Of a stretch of 20,310 nt of DNA, positions 13,608 to 20,310 are shown piece by piece. Under the pieces are notes generated by a model. That model saw only the letters and a program-made list of their open reading frames with translations, did no database searches and was not told the origin of the DNA. Location: NCBI GenBank assembly GCA_016210495.1, contig JACQUC010000273.1:1-20310 (forward strand). Direction: 5' to 3'. Each line of letters starts with the position of its first letter. Within the stretch, counting starts at the first letter, position 1. This stretch comes from Chloroflexota bacterium (GTDB taxonomy: Bacteria; Chloroflexota; FW602-bin22; JACPRP01). A program made the position numbers and the translations under genes.

Positions 13608-13634
13608 CGTATACCTTGTTGGCCGGACTGTCAA
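13608..13634 (-). promoter_or_regulatory. Candidate promoter of the HEAT-repeat gene
   Basis: On the minus strand a perfect TTGACA (13634 to 13629) is followed after a short 15-bp spacer by TATACG (13613 to 13608). It lies just downstream of the MFS stop codon. The short spacer makes it uncertain. Confidence 0.4.
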
Positions 13635-13646
13635 ATCCGGGCAATT

Positions 13647-14825
13647 CTACAAGGCGGGCGCCTTCGTATGCCCCGCCGGGGAGGGCCGCAGGTTGATGCA
13701 CAGCAATGCCGACACCAGTGGCATAAGGGAGGTCACCGCCAGCGCTTGATAGAGCCCGACGCTGTCGGCTGCCAGGCCGGTTATAGAAACCCCAATGCCA
13801 CCTGTTACGAAGGCAAGGCCCAGCACCAGCCCCGAGGCAACACCCATGTTCTTCGGCAGCATCTCCTGGGCCATCACGAGCGTTATGCCGTAGGTAGCAC
13901 CCATGAAAAGGCCGACGGGAATCGCCGCCACAAGCGACCATGGCGGCAGTGCCCCGACGAACAAGTAGGTTGCCGGTGCCAGCAAGAGCAGCGAGACGAA
14001 GGTCACGCTTTTTCGGCCCAGGATATCGGAGAGCCAGCCGCCAAGAAGACCACCAATGGCTACGCTAAGCAGCATTATGAACATCGTCTGGCTGGCCTCT
14101 TCCACAGAATGGCCCAGGCCCTTATAAAGGAGGGGCAAGAAGGCGGTCACGCCTGCCAGCGTCCACGAGCGCATCATTATGATCAAAATGAGCGACACCA
14201 ACCCGACCGCCGCCATTTTCACGGGCGCTTTCTGCTCGCGCGTTGCCTCGACCACCTGCCTGTGTTGGTCCAGGGCAACCATTGCCCTGTGGAGCCAGTA
14301 GGCGATGGTGAGCGTCGGAATGGCCATAAGGACCGTCCCGCGCAGCCCCATCCAGCCTAGCAGCGTGGCGGCGACGACCGGGCCCGAAGCGAAACCCATG
14401 TTGCCGCCTAGCATAAAGATCGACACTGCCGTTGCCCTGGAGCGCTCGCCACCAACCCACGAAGCGTTCATGGCGCCCTGCGGATGGAAGCATCCGGAGC
14501 CGAAGCCGCCCAGGAAGACGATGACGAGCAGGGTGGAGTAATCCGGTGCAAAGCCTATGAGCGCCATCAGCACGGCTGCCCAGGCGATGCCCAGGGGTGC
14601 CAGCAGCCGCGATCCGAACCGGTCGGCGATGTACCCAAACAACGGCTGCGATAGTGAGGATGTGAGTTGGTATAGCGTTATGATCAGGCCCGCCGCCGCG
14701 AAAGAGAGGTTCAGCGACTCCATCAGGAAGGGCAGCGCGATGGGTAAGATATTAGTGTATAGGTCTATCGTGAAGTGGCCGATGGACACCGGCCACAGCA
14801 GCCTGTTCCTGAGCAGCGAGATCAT
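13647..14825 (-). CDS. MFS exporter, fosmidomycin-resistance (Fsr)-like
   Basis: 392 residues with about twelve hydrophobic helices, the normal length for the family. The MFS motif A is G-Y-I-A-D-R-F-G-S-R (64-73), with its second-half counterpart G-G-W-L-S-D-I-L-G-R-K (262-272). A G-C-F-H-P-Q-G segment (111-117) and a G-G-N-M-G-F-A-S-G-P segment (140-149) fit the Fsr-like subgroup of drug/H+ antiporters. The natural substrate is unknown. The ATG has an AAAGGGGAAA ribosome site and starts 11 bp after the stop of the peroxiredoxin gene, so it is the last gene of an operon with that gene and the nitroreductase. Export of a toxic organic compound or a metabolite fits the redox neighbours. Confidence 0.85.
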   Translation of the reverse strand: MISLLRNRLLWPVSIGHFTIDLYTNILPIALPFLMESLNLSFAAAGLIITLYQLTSSLSQPLFGYIADRFGSRLLAPLGIAWAAVLMALIGFAPDYSTLLVIVFLGGFGSGCFHPQGAMNASWVGGERSRATAVSIFMLGGNMGFASGPVVAATLLGWMGLRGTVLMAIPTLTIAYWLHRAMVALDQHRQVVEATREQKAPVKMAAVGLVSLILIIMMRSWTLAGVTAFLPLLYKGLGHSVEEASQTMFIMLLSVAIGGLLGGWLSDILGRKSVTFVSLLLLAPATYLFVGALPPWSLVAAIPVGLFMGATYGITLVMAQEMLPKNMGVASGLVLGLAFVTGGIGVSITGLAADSVGLYQALAVTSLMPLVSALLCINLRPSPAGHTKAPAL

Positions 14826-14836
14826 CTTTCCCCTTT

Positions 14837-15526
14837 CTACTTGTTGTCGGCCGGCCTCGCCATTTCATCAAGTCGGGCGAGCACCCGTTCGTTGCTCGGT
14901 ATGTGCCACTGTTGGGAGCCCACATGGGCGAATCTCAGCGCCCCGTCAGTGTCGATTATGTAAAGTCCGGGCCGCTGTCCAAGCGATAGCAGGCGACTGC
15001 GGACGTCATAGAGCTTGAACACAGTCCGTTCCTGGTCGGCCAAGCAAGGAAACAGTAGGGAATGACTAGTCCAGTACTTCCGGGTGCGCTCCAGGCTATG
15101 CGGCGCTATGGCCAGGATTTCGGCGTTCTGCGTCTTGAACTTGTCATAATCATCTCGCAACTGCGAGAGGTGCCTTCGGCAGAACGGTCAGCCAAATCCC
15201 CTCAGGAACACCAGGACGACATTCCTCACGCCACGGTAGTCGCTCAAGCTAACGCTGCCCCCGCCGGCGGCGTCTAGGGTGAAGTCTGGCGCTGCCGACC
15301 CCAACGAAACGGCGAACTCGGATTCAGGCCCAGATTCCTCCCGGCCCTCTTGCCCCCGTCTCGCCCCAGTGTAGGAGGCTACGGCGCGACCGATAGCGCA
15401 GCTTATGCCGAGCCCATAGCCTGTACAGTAAGACATCTGCAGGAGCAACCATCGCGCTGCGGCGCAGCCGCCCGCAAAACTGTAGCCACCGCAGTAGGAT
15501 ATTCGCGCAAAAACACGGTCCAGCAT
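14837..15526 (-). CDS. Peroxiredoxin-like protein with an in-frame TGA at the active-site position (putative selenoprotein)
   Basis: Read through one TGA (15190-15188), the frame gives 229 residues of an AhpC/TSA-type thioredoxin fold. It opens G-S-A-A-P-D-F-T-L (76-84), then L-V-F-L-R-G-F-G-[TGA]-P-F-C-R-R-H-L-S-Q-L-R-D-D-Y. In Cys homologues this reads R-G-F-W-C-P-F-C, so the TGA replaces the peroxidatic Cys and leaves a U-x-x-C pair (113/116). Both sides are well conserved and in the same frame, including L-Y-D-V-R-S and G-L-Y-I-I-D near the C-terminus. A hairpin with SECIS geometry follows. The N-terminal 50 residues are unusual: hydrophobic, Gly/Cys-rich, with an S-Y-C-x-G-Y unit twice. 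The start is the ATG at 15526 with a weak AGGA nearby; an ATG at residue 31 is possible. A nonsense mutation is the alternative. Confidence 0.75.
15153..15168 (-). promoter_or_regulatory. Candidate bacterial SECIS hairpin
   Basis: On the minus strand TCTCGC, loop AGTT and GCGAGA form a perfect 6-bp stem with a 4-nt loop. The stem begins 19 nt after the TGA (15190-15188) and the loop begins 25 nt after it. Published rules for bacterial SECIS elements ask for a small apical loop about 16-37 nt from the UGA with a G in the first two loop bases; all are met. The outer part of the stem is weak, so folding and SelB binding are unproven. Confidence 0.6.
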
Positions 15527-15552
15527 CGTCCTACCCGCCAGTTTGCCCGCGT

Positions 15553-16218
15553 CTAGAAGCCCCTCAAGCGCACCATGTCCTCGACGGGACGCCGCAAACT
15601 CCGCGGTTTGTTCACCAGATCGTCCGGATCGCCGTAGCCCAGCGCGACGCCAAACAGAACCATCAGGTTCTCCGGGATCTGCAGCTCTTGCCGGATGAGG
15701 TCCGGATAGGCCACCAGGTTCACGGCCGGCACGGAGTCCACGCCAAACTCCTGGGCCGCCATCATCAAGCTCTGGGCGAACATCCCGAGGTCGAAGATCG
15801 ACCACGGAGAGAGCGTGCGATCCATGCACAGGTAGGCCAGGGCCGGCGCGCCGAAGAACTCATAGTTGCGCCGCGTGGTGGCCCGCCTGACCTCCTGGTC
15901 ATTGTAGTCCACGCCCATCGAGGTGTAGCGGTGGATCGAGTTCTCCGACATACGCTGCTGGAACGCTGGGGGCCAGCTTTGCGGCCTCGGCAGGTCCGGC
16001 TTGCTTGGCTCTCCCTGATCGTACCGCGCCACAAACGCCCTGCGCAGCCTGTCCAAGACCTCGCCACCGGCCACGAACACCTCCCACGGTTGGGTGTCAC
16101 CCCACGAAGGCGCCCGATTGGCCGCCGCCACGATCTTCAAGAGCGTTTCCTTGTCCACCCGGTCCGCCTTGAAAGCGCGAGCGGAGTACCGGGAATTCAG
16201 AGCATCGACGACATTCAT
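15553..16218 (-). CDS. Nitroreductase family flavoprotein
   Basis: 221 residues, the usual length for FMN-dependent NAD(P)H nitroreductases. The N-terminus has the FMN phosphate site R-Y-S-A-R-A-F (10-16), followed by A-P-S-W-G-D-T-Q-P-W-E (36-46). Near the C-terminus are P-A-V-N-L-V-A-Y-P-D and G-V-A-L-G-Y-G-D-P. These enzymes reduce nitro groups, quinones or other electrophiles in the cytoplasm; the physiological substrate cannot be told from sequence. A strong AAGGAGG lies about six bases before the ATG. It is the first gene of the operon, 26 bp ahead of the peroxiredoxin ATG, and is transcribed from the promoter near 16400 through a long leader. Confidence 0.92.
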   Translation of the reverse strand: MNVVDALNSRYSARAFKADRVDKETLLKIVAAANRAPSWGDTQPWEVFVAGGEVLDRLRRAFVARYDQGEPSKPDLPRPQSWPPAFQQRMSENSIHRYTSMGVDYNDQEVRRATTRRNYEFFGAPALAYLCMDRTLSPWSIFDLGMFAQSLMMAAQEFGVDSVPAVNLVAYPDLIRQELQIPENLMVLFGVALGYGDPDDLVNKPRSLRRPVEDMVRLRGF

Positions 16219-16234
16219 TCGCTTCCCTCCTTAA

Positions 16235-16291
16235 CACATGATCAGGCAACATGTGCGGCGACGTCTCGTGGGGGTCCTTCCGCAGAAGGAC
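16235..16291 (-). promoter_or_regulatory. Two hairpins in the nitroreductase leader
   Basis: GTCCTTC (16274-16280) and GAAGGAC (16285-16291) form a 7-bp stem with a 4-nt loop. CACATG (16235-16240) and CATGTG (16250-16255) pair across 9 nt directly upstream of the AAGGAGG site. The latter could hide the ribosome site or serve as an operator. No riboswitch family was recognised. Confidence 0.4.
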
Positions 16292-16384
16292 GTGGTTGCC
16301 CTGCACGCTGCCAGGCCGACGAAGTCATTTCCAACGATGCTCTCCGCGAGCGCATTAGCAAAGGCCATCCCGACAGCAGTTGAT

Positions 16385-16413
16385 ATAATATCATCTGCTC
16401 ACGTGCCTGGCAA
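16385..16413 (-). promoter_or_regulatory. Promoter of the nitroreductase-peroxiredoxin-exporter operon
   Basis: On the minus strand TTGCCA (16413 to 16408), an exact 17-bp spacer and TATTAT (16390 to 16385). The -10 lies within a 13-bp palindrome TGATATAATATCA (16381-16393), which could be a repressor site. The predicted start near 16378 gives a leader of about 160 nt. Confidence 0.6.
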
Positions 16414-16437
16414 TGTCTTAATCTTCCCGGCAGGCCC

Positions 16438-16466
16438 TTGACGGAGGCGCATGCTAGCCATAATAA
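16438..16466 (+). promoter_or_regulatory. Promoter of the exported protein gene
   Basis: TTGACG at 16438-16443, a 17-bp spacer and TAATAA at 16461-16466 on the plus strand, about 67 bp upstream of the ATG at 16533. It is back to back with the operon promoter. Confidence 0.5.
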
Positions 16467-16532
16467 TAGGGCTTGTTCATCCGAGGCGACCGCCCTCCGT
16501 CTTTGTAGCCTCGGCAGGCTGAAGGGGAAGAT

Positions 16533-17798
16533 ATGCCGTGGCCTTTTCGAAAGACTGGTAGATTTGCCGTGGCCCTCGCCGTGGCGGCGGCCTTGACTTT
16601 GACGTATCTGAGTTCGTTTGGAGAGAAAGGCGGCGTTCTCGATGCTCTAGACGCCCATGGCCCTGCCTCGGAGGCCGTGTCGTCAAACGACCTTTTCTTC
16701 CCCGTGATCACAAAATCGTGGGCTTTCGCCACGCCGTCTCCCACGCCGGCAACCATGCCCTCCTGCGGCGCAGCCCGCGAACTCTCCACTTTTTCACCGC
16801 TGGCCCTGGCAGACTTCACCTCGATCACTCCCTTGGGTAACCTCAACCCCTCGGGCCATACGTTTCCGACGGATCACGTGTACTTCATCCTCAGGCAATC
16901 TGACCCTGCCTTCGCCCCAGGCATTCCCGCTGAGGTCCCCCTGCACTCTCCTGCCGGCGGCTGGATCAGCAGCCTGAGCCGATCGGAGAACCTGACAGCC
17001 GGCTATGCCGACTACTCCATTGCCGTCTCTCCTTGCAGGGAGTTCGAGATCCAGCTCGGGCACGTTACCACGCTATCACAGAGACTGAGCGACAGGCTTG
17101 TGGCGCCTTTTGACACTTGCAACGAATATGCGACCGGTGGGCAGAGCTACAGGTATTGCTACAAGAGCTTCCGTGAAACGGAGATCGGCGTAGCTGCTGG
17201 GGAGAGACTCGGCACGGCTGGTGGTCGTGCCGGGCAAAACGCCCTGGACGTGTGGGCACGTGACTCACGAGCCAGCCCGCTCGTTTACGCGAACCCCTCC
17301 CGTTGGAGCGGGCCGGCCCTGCAAGTTGTGTGTCCCCTGGACTACTTCGTCGGCGGCGTCAAAAACGCGTTGTACGGGAAGGTTCCCAGAACCTTGCCGC
17401 CCATCTGTGGAGAGGTCGAGCAGGACGAGCCGAGCACGGCTCAGGGGGTCTGGTTTGTCCTTGGGACCACACAAACGTATCCCGAAGACCCTCACCTCGC
17501 GCTGGTGCACGACAACTTCGACCCTAGCCAAGGGGCGTTCTCAGTTGGAACCTCGATGTCGCGAAGCGGCTTGTCCTCGGGCGTCTACCGCTTCACGCCG
17601 GCCAATGTCGGGCGCGTGAATCGCGATTTCAGCGACGTCACCGACGGCAACATCTACTGCTACGAGCCACAGTACATGACGACCATTATCCTTCAATTGA
17701 CCGGCCCGAATACGCTGCGCATCGAAAGGCAAACCGAGGCGTCCTGCGGCAACGGCCCCTGGGTGTTCGGCACGAGCCACACCGATTTCGAGCGGTAG
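16533..17798 (+). CDS. Exported protein with a degenerate M23/LytM-like domain
   Basis: 421 residues with an N-terminal membrane segment (about 10-27) after basic residues, so it is secreted or anchored. A short Pro/Thr spacer follows. Residues 95-185 have the layout of a lysostaphin/LytM-type domain: N-P-S-G-H-T-F-P-T-D-H-V-Y-F (105-118), V-P-L-H-S-P-A-G-G (135-143) and L-G-H-V (175-178). The usual C-terminal H-x-H zinc motif is only His-Val, so peptidase activity is doubtful. The rest, about 190-421, with several Cys that could form disulfides, is not recognised. AAGGGGAA precedes the ATG at a good distance. It stands alone between the redox operon and the sensor. Confidence 0.8.
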   Translation: MPWPFRKTGRFAVALAVAAALTLTYLSSFGEKGGVLDALDAHGPASEAVSSNDLFFPVITKSWAFATPSPTPATMPSCGAARELSTFSPLALADFTSITPLGNLNPSGHTFPTDHVYFILRQSDPAFAPGIPAEVPLHSPAGGWISSLSRSENLTAGYADYSIAVSPCREFEIQLGHVTTLSQRLSDRLVAPFDTCNEYATGGQSYRYCYKSFRETEIGVAAGERLGTAGGRAGQNALDVWARDSRASPLVYANPSRWSGPALQVVCPLDYFVGGVKNALYGKVPRTLPPICGEVEQDEPSTAQGVWFVLGTTQTYPEDPHLALVHDNFDPSQGAFSVGTSMSRSGLSSGVYRFTPANVGRVNRDFSDVTDGNIYCYEPQYMTTIILQLTGPNTLRIERQTEASCGNGPWVFGTSHTDFER

Positions 17799-18216
17799 AG
17801 CATAAGTATTGCTGATGGCAAGTCCGCTGGCCGGTCTAATCGTCGTTGATTATTAGATTCAGTACCAAATCCGCGCAGGTTGCGAAGCAACGACGATAAG
17901 ACACGGCCGCCACGTAGAAACGCGTCGGCTCGATCTCCGTAGCGTCGGTGTCTTTAGACCCGACCTCTTGCCCGTTCGTGGTCACGAATACCCGTCCACC
18001 AGCGCAGTTGTGGGGCATTCATAGCCAAGGGAGAGCGGAGTACGTAGTACTACGTAGAGCGACCCCGTACTCCATTTTACGTATTTGTACGTAGAAAAAT
18101 GAGGGCAAACCCGGATGACATAGTACGTACTCGTGTGATAACCTATTGAGCGTAACTCTTTCTGGCTGGCTTATTGGGGGGCAGTTGGTGCGGATGGGGT
18201 TAATGGGGCTTTTGGT
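17799..18216. other. Intergenic region ahead of the sensor gene
   Basis: About 420 bp without a supported gene. A minus-strand 60-codon frame (18018-17836) has four Cys but no ribosome site. The main content is the cluster of TACGTA sites at 18041-18129. A convincing sigma70 promoter for the sensor was not found between the cluster and its ATG. Confidence 0.5.
18041..18129. promoter_or_regulatory. Cluster of five TACGTA palindromes, candidate operator array
   Basis: TACGTA starts at 18041, 18051, 18078, 18088 and 18124. Sites 1-2 and 3-4 are each exactly 10 bp apart, one helical turn. Sites 1-2 make a perfect 16-bp palindrome TACGTAGTACTACGTA, and the last site sits in AGTACGTACT. GGAGTAC (18037-18043) and GTACTCC (18067-18073) also form an inverted repeat. 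The cluster ends about 90 bp upstream of the sensor ATG. Confidence 0.55.
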
Positions 18217-20196
18217 ATGAAGACTGGGTGCTCTCTGCGGGAGATGGCGGACCTTGCGCCCGGCGACCATCTCTGCTGCCTATACGACACCGACGAGGAG
18301 CGCCACGCCCTGCTCAAATCCTTCATTCGGGAGGGGCTAGAGCGACGCGAGCGGGTGCTCTGCATACTTGATCCCAACACCGCCCACGATGTCCTCGGCC
18401 ACTTGCAAGCTGACGGGGTTGACGTCGTCGGCCGCCTGGAAAATGAGCAACTGAGCCTTCTGGGAGCCGACGACGTTCGCGGAGCTTCTGGCCCCGAGCA
18501 ACTGATCGCCATACTCCGCGCCGAAGTGCAGCGATCTCTTCTGCACGGTCAGTCGGCGCTACGCGTGGCCGTCGAGATGCACGGGGTGCTGCGCGGGTCT
18601 CAAGACGTCATCGCGTACGAGTGCAGGCTGAACGAATTCCTCCACGAGTCCGGGTGTCTGGCTCTTTGCCAGTACGACCGCCGAGTCGCCGAGCCATCGG
18701 TGCTGTTCCACGCACTCGTGACCCATCCCACCGCCGTGGTGGGGGCGGATGTCTGCGAAAACCTTTACTACCTTCCAACGACGGACCTGCCGGGGCAAAA
18801 TCTGTCACCGTCTGGCTTGCACGTCTGGCTAGATAACCTGGTGGCACGGAACCGCACCGAGGAAGCGCTGCTCCTGGCAAAATACTTCTCGGATAACGTC
18901 ATCGAAACGGCAAACGTCATGATCGTAAGCCTCGATCCCTTGGGCAATATCTTGGCGCTCAACGAGGCCGCGGAAAGGGTCACGGGCTACGCCAAAGAAG
19001 AGCTCGCGGGCCAAAACTGGTTCGACGTGATGGCGCCCCGAGCAAGGTACCCCGGGCTCTGGGAGTCGTTCAGCGCGGCCATGGCCGAAGGCCTGGTGCC
19101 TAAGACCTGCGAGGGCCGCATTGTCACGAAAACGGGTGAAGAGCGCTGCATCTCCTGGCGGCATTGCGAGCTAAGAGAGCAAGACAGAATAAGCCGTGTC
19201 GTTAGCTTTGGCGTAGACGTGACACAGCGCAAGCAGGCCGAGGATCTGTTCGAGACCCTGTCCGGCAGCTCGCCTACAAGCATCTACATCATCCAGGCAG
19301 GGAAGTTTCAGTTCGTCAACCCCCAACTGCAGAAGCACTCCGGCTACAGCGAAGAGGAGCTGCTGAACACCATCGCCCGTGATCTCGTGTTGGCCGAGGA
19401 TAGGGCGGCTGTCAGGCGCAATGCTCGGAGCATGCTGATGGGCGAGCGCTCCTCACCCTATGAGTGCAGGGTGGTGACCAAGGCGGGTGAGGTCAGGTGG
19501 ATAATGGAGACGGTTGCCCCCATCAGTTACAGGGGGCGACCAGCCGTGCTGGCGAACTCTCTTGACATTACCGAGCACAAGCGCGCTCAGGAGCAGCTCA
19601 AGGAAAGCTACGAAAGGTTACAGCAAACTATAGAGAAGACCATTCACGCCATGGCCCTGACGGCAGAGTTGAGAGACCCCTACACAGCGGGACACCAGCG
19701 GCGGGTGGCGGAGTTGGCCTGCGCCATTGCCAGGGAGCTCGGCCTTCCGGAGGAGCGGCTTCGCGTGATTCGCCTGGCGGGGATCATCCACGACCTCGGC
19801 AAGATAAACGTCCCCGCCGAGATCCTGAGTAAGCCCGGCCGGATAAGCGATATCGAGTTCAGCCTGATCAAGGCGCACCCGCAGGTTGGTCACGACATCT
19901 TGAAGACGATCGAGCTTCCCTGGCCCATCGCAAAGATCGTGCTGCAACATCACGAAGCCTTCGACGGCTCAGGCTATCCTGCCGGCCTTGCGGGCGAGGA
20001 TATCCTACTGGAAGCACGCATATTGGGGGTGGCCGACGTCATCGAGGCCATGAGCTCTCACCGGCCCTACCGCCCGGCTCTGGGCGTGGAAAGAGCCCTG
20101 GAGGAGGTCTCACAGAACAGGAACGTCCTTTTCGATCGCGCCGTAGTAGACGCCTGTATGGAGCTTTTCACCCGCAAAGGTTTTAGACTAGAGTAG
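18217..20196 (+). CDS. MEDS-PAS-PAS-HD-GYP sensor, probable cyclic-di-GMP phosphodiesterase
   Basis: 659 residues, soluble. Residues about 12-200 form a MEDS (DcmR-type sensory) domain, opening G-D-H-L-C-C-L-Y-D-T-D-E-E-R. Two PAS domains follow (about 222-338 and 343-455), each with the W/Y-x-x-x-E-x-x-G-Y-x-x-E-E-L pattern and a PAC-like end (D-V-T-Q-R-K-Q, D-I-T-E-H-K-R). After a short coiled coil comes an HD-GYP domain (about 470-655) with His525-Asp526, H-H-E (578-580) and G-S-G-Y-P (584-588), all intact. HD-GYP proteins hydrolyse cyclic-di-GMP, so this is likely a one-protein sensor lowering that messenger. The ligand of MEDS is unknown. The ATG has only a weak GGGG ribosome site. The stop codon overlaps the start of the 48-bp repeat. 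Confidence 0.9.
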   Translation: MKTGCSLREMADLAPGDHLCCLYDTDEERHALLKSFIREGLERRERVLCILDPNTAHDVLGHLQADGVDVVGRLENEQLSLLGADDVRGASGPEQLIAILRAEVQRSLLHGQSALRVAVEMHGVLRGSQDVIAYECRLNEFLHESGCLALCQYDRRVAEPSVLFHALVTHPTAVVGADVCENLYYLPTTDLPGQNLSPSGLHVWLDNLVARNRTEEALLLAKYFSDNVIETANVMIVSLDPLGNILALNEAAERVTGYAKEELAGQNWFDVMAPRARYPGLWESFSAAMAEGLVPKTCEGRIVTKTGEERCISWRHCELREQDRISRVVSFGVDVTQRKQAEDLFETLSGSSPTSIYIIQAGKFQFVNPQLQKHSGYSEEELLNTIARDLVLAEDRAAVRRNARSMLMGERSSPYECRVVTKAGEVRWIMETVAPISYRGRPAVLANSLDITEHKRAQEQLKESYERLQQTIEKTIHAMALTAELRDPYTAGHQRRVAELACAIARELGLPEERLRVIRLAGIIHDLGKINVPAEILSKPGRISDIEFSLIKAHPQVGHDILKTIELPWPIAKIVLQHHEAFDGSGYPAGLAGEDILLEARILGVADVIEAMSSHRPYRPALGVERALEEVSQNRNVLFDRAVVDACMELFTRKGFRLE

Positions 20197-20310
20197 GGGC
20201 GCGGTCTCCGCGCCCTGGCGTTCTTGGGCAGCTCCTGGAACGGCGAGGTGCCTCCGAGTGGCGTAGGGGCGCGGTCTCCGCGCCCTGGCGTTCTTGGGCA
20301 GCTCCTGGAA
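20193..20310. repeat. 48-bp direct repeat, two copies, running off the window
   Basis: Identical 48-bp units at 20193-20240 and 20263-20310 are separated by 22 bp, a 70-bp period. Each begins GTAGGGGCGCGG and contains the palindrome GGGCGCGG-TCT-CCGCGCCC. The first copy supplies the stop codon of the sensor gene. The second ends exactly at the window edge, so the array may continue. Confidence 0.85.

Noticed and set aside
15188..15829. A 213-residue frame ending at the TGA, and a separate 107-residue frame at 14837-15160, as two genes
   Set aside because: Both are in the same frame and together form one peroxiredoxin; the part upstream of 15526 is only the shadow of the nitroreductase gene.
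17836..18018. A 60-residue minus-strand frame with four Cys
   Set aside because: No ribosome site before its ATG and no promoter; too weak to call a gene.
20193..20310. CRISPR array
   Set aside because: Repeat of 48 bp with a 22-bp spacer, only two copies, a GC palindrome typical of dispersed extragenic repeats, and no cas genes.

Overview
The window is high-GC DNA, most likely from a Chloroflexota bacterium (probably a metagenome-assembled or environmental lineage). The assignment is an inference. It rests on membrane Ser/Thr kinases ending in a propeller-like outer domain, zinc-ribbon/FHA proteins, a MEDS-PAS-HD-GYP sensor and GTAGGGG-type palindromic intergenic repeats. No rRNA, tRNA or CRISPR array was seen.

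Layout. (1) 1-218: the 3' end of an IS66-like transposase gene and a degenerate second copy of its end. (2) 219-11569: an apparent signalling/ATPase island. It holds two paralogous receptor-type Ser/Thr kinases, one of which has lost key catalytic residues; two zinc-ribbon/FHA proteins, one canonical and one divergent; a VirD4/TraG-like ATPase without visible membrane segments; and a 1150-residue Pro-rich scaffold ending in exact 133-residue repeats. Promoters are visible between the divergent genes and ahead of the scaffold. (3) 11734-13634: small genes, comprising a broken VapC-like toxin with an intact antitoxin-like gene, a 55-residue conserved-looking protein and a HEAT-repeat protein. 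(4) 13647-16413: a minus-strand operon of nitroreductase, peroxiredoxin-like protein and MFS exporter. The peroxiredoxin reading frame is interrupted by one in-frame TGA exactly where the active-site Cys belongs, followed by a hairpin with bacterial SECIS geometry, so it is probably a selenoprotein. (5) 16438-20310: an exported protein with a decayed M23-like domain, a spacer with five TACGTA sites, a MEDS-PAS-PAS-HD-GYP sensor, and a 48-bp repeat running off the window end.

How the genes may work together. In the island, the kinases could phosphorylate Thr in the repeated (A/T)PT motifs of the scaffold. The FHA proteins could read those marks and couple them to the ATPase, which would move protein or DNA or remodel a complex. 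This is a hypothesis from gene content and motifs; no such system is known to me by name. In the redox operon, the nitroreductase, the putative selenocysteine peroxiredoxin and the exporter fit a response to electrophiles or oxidants.
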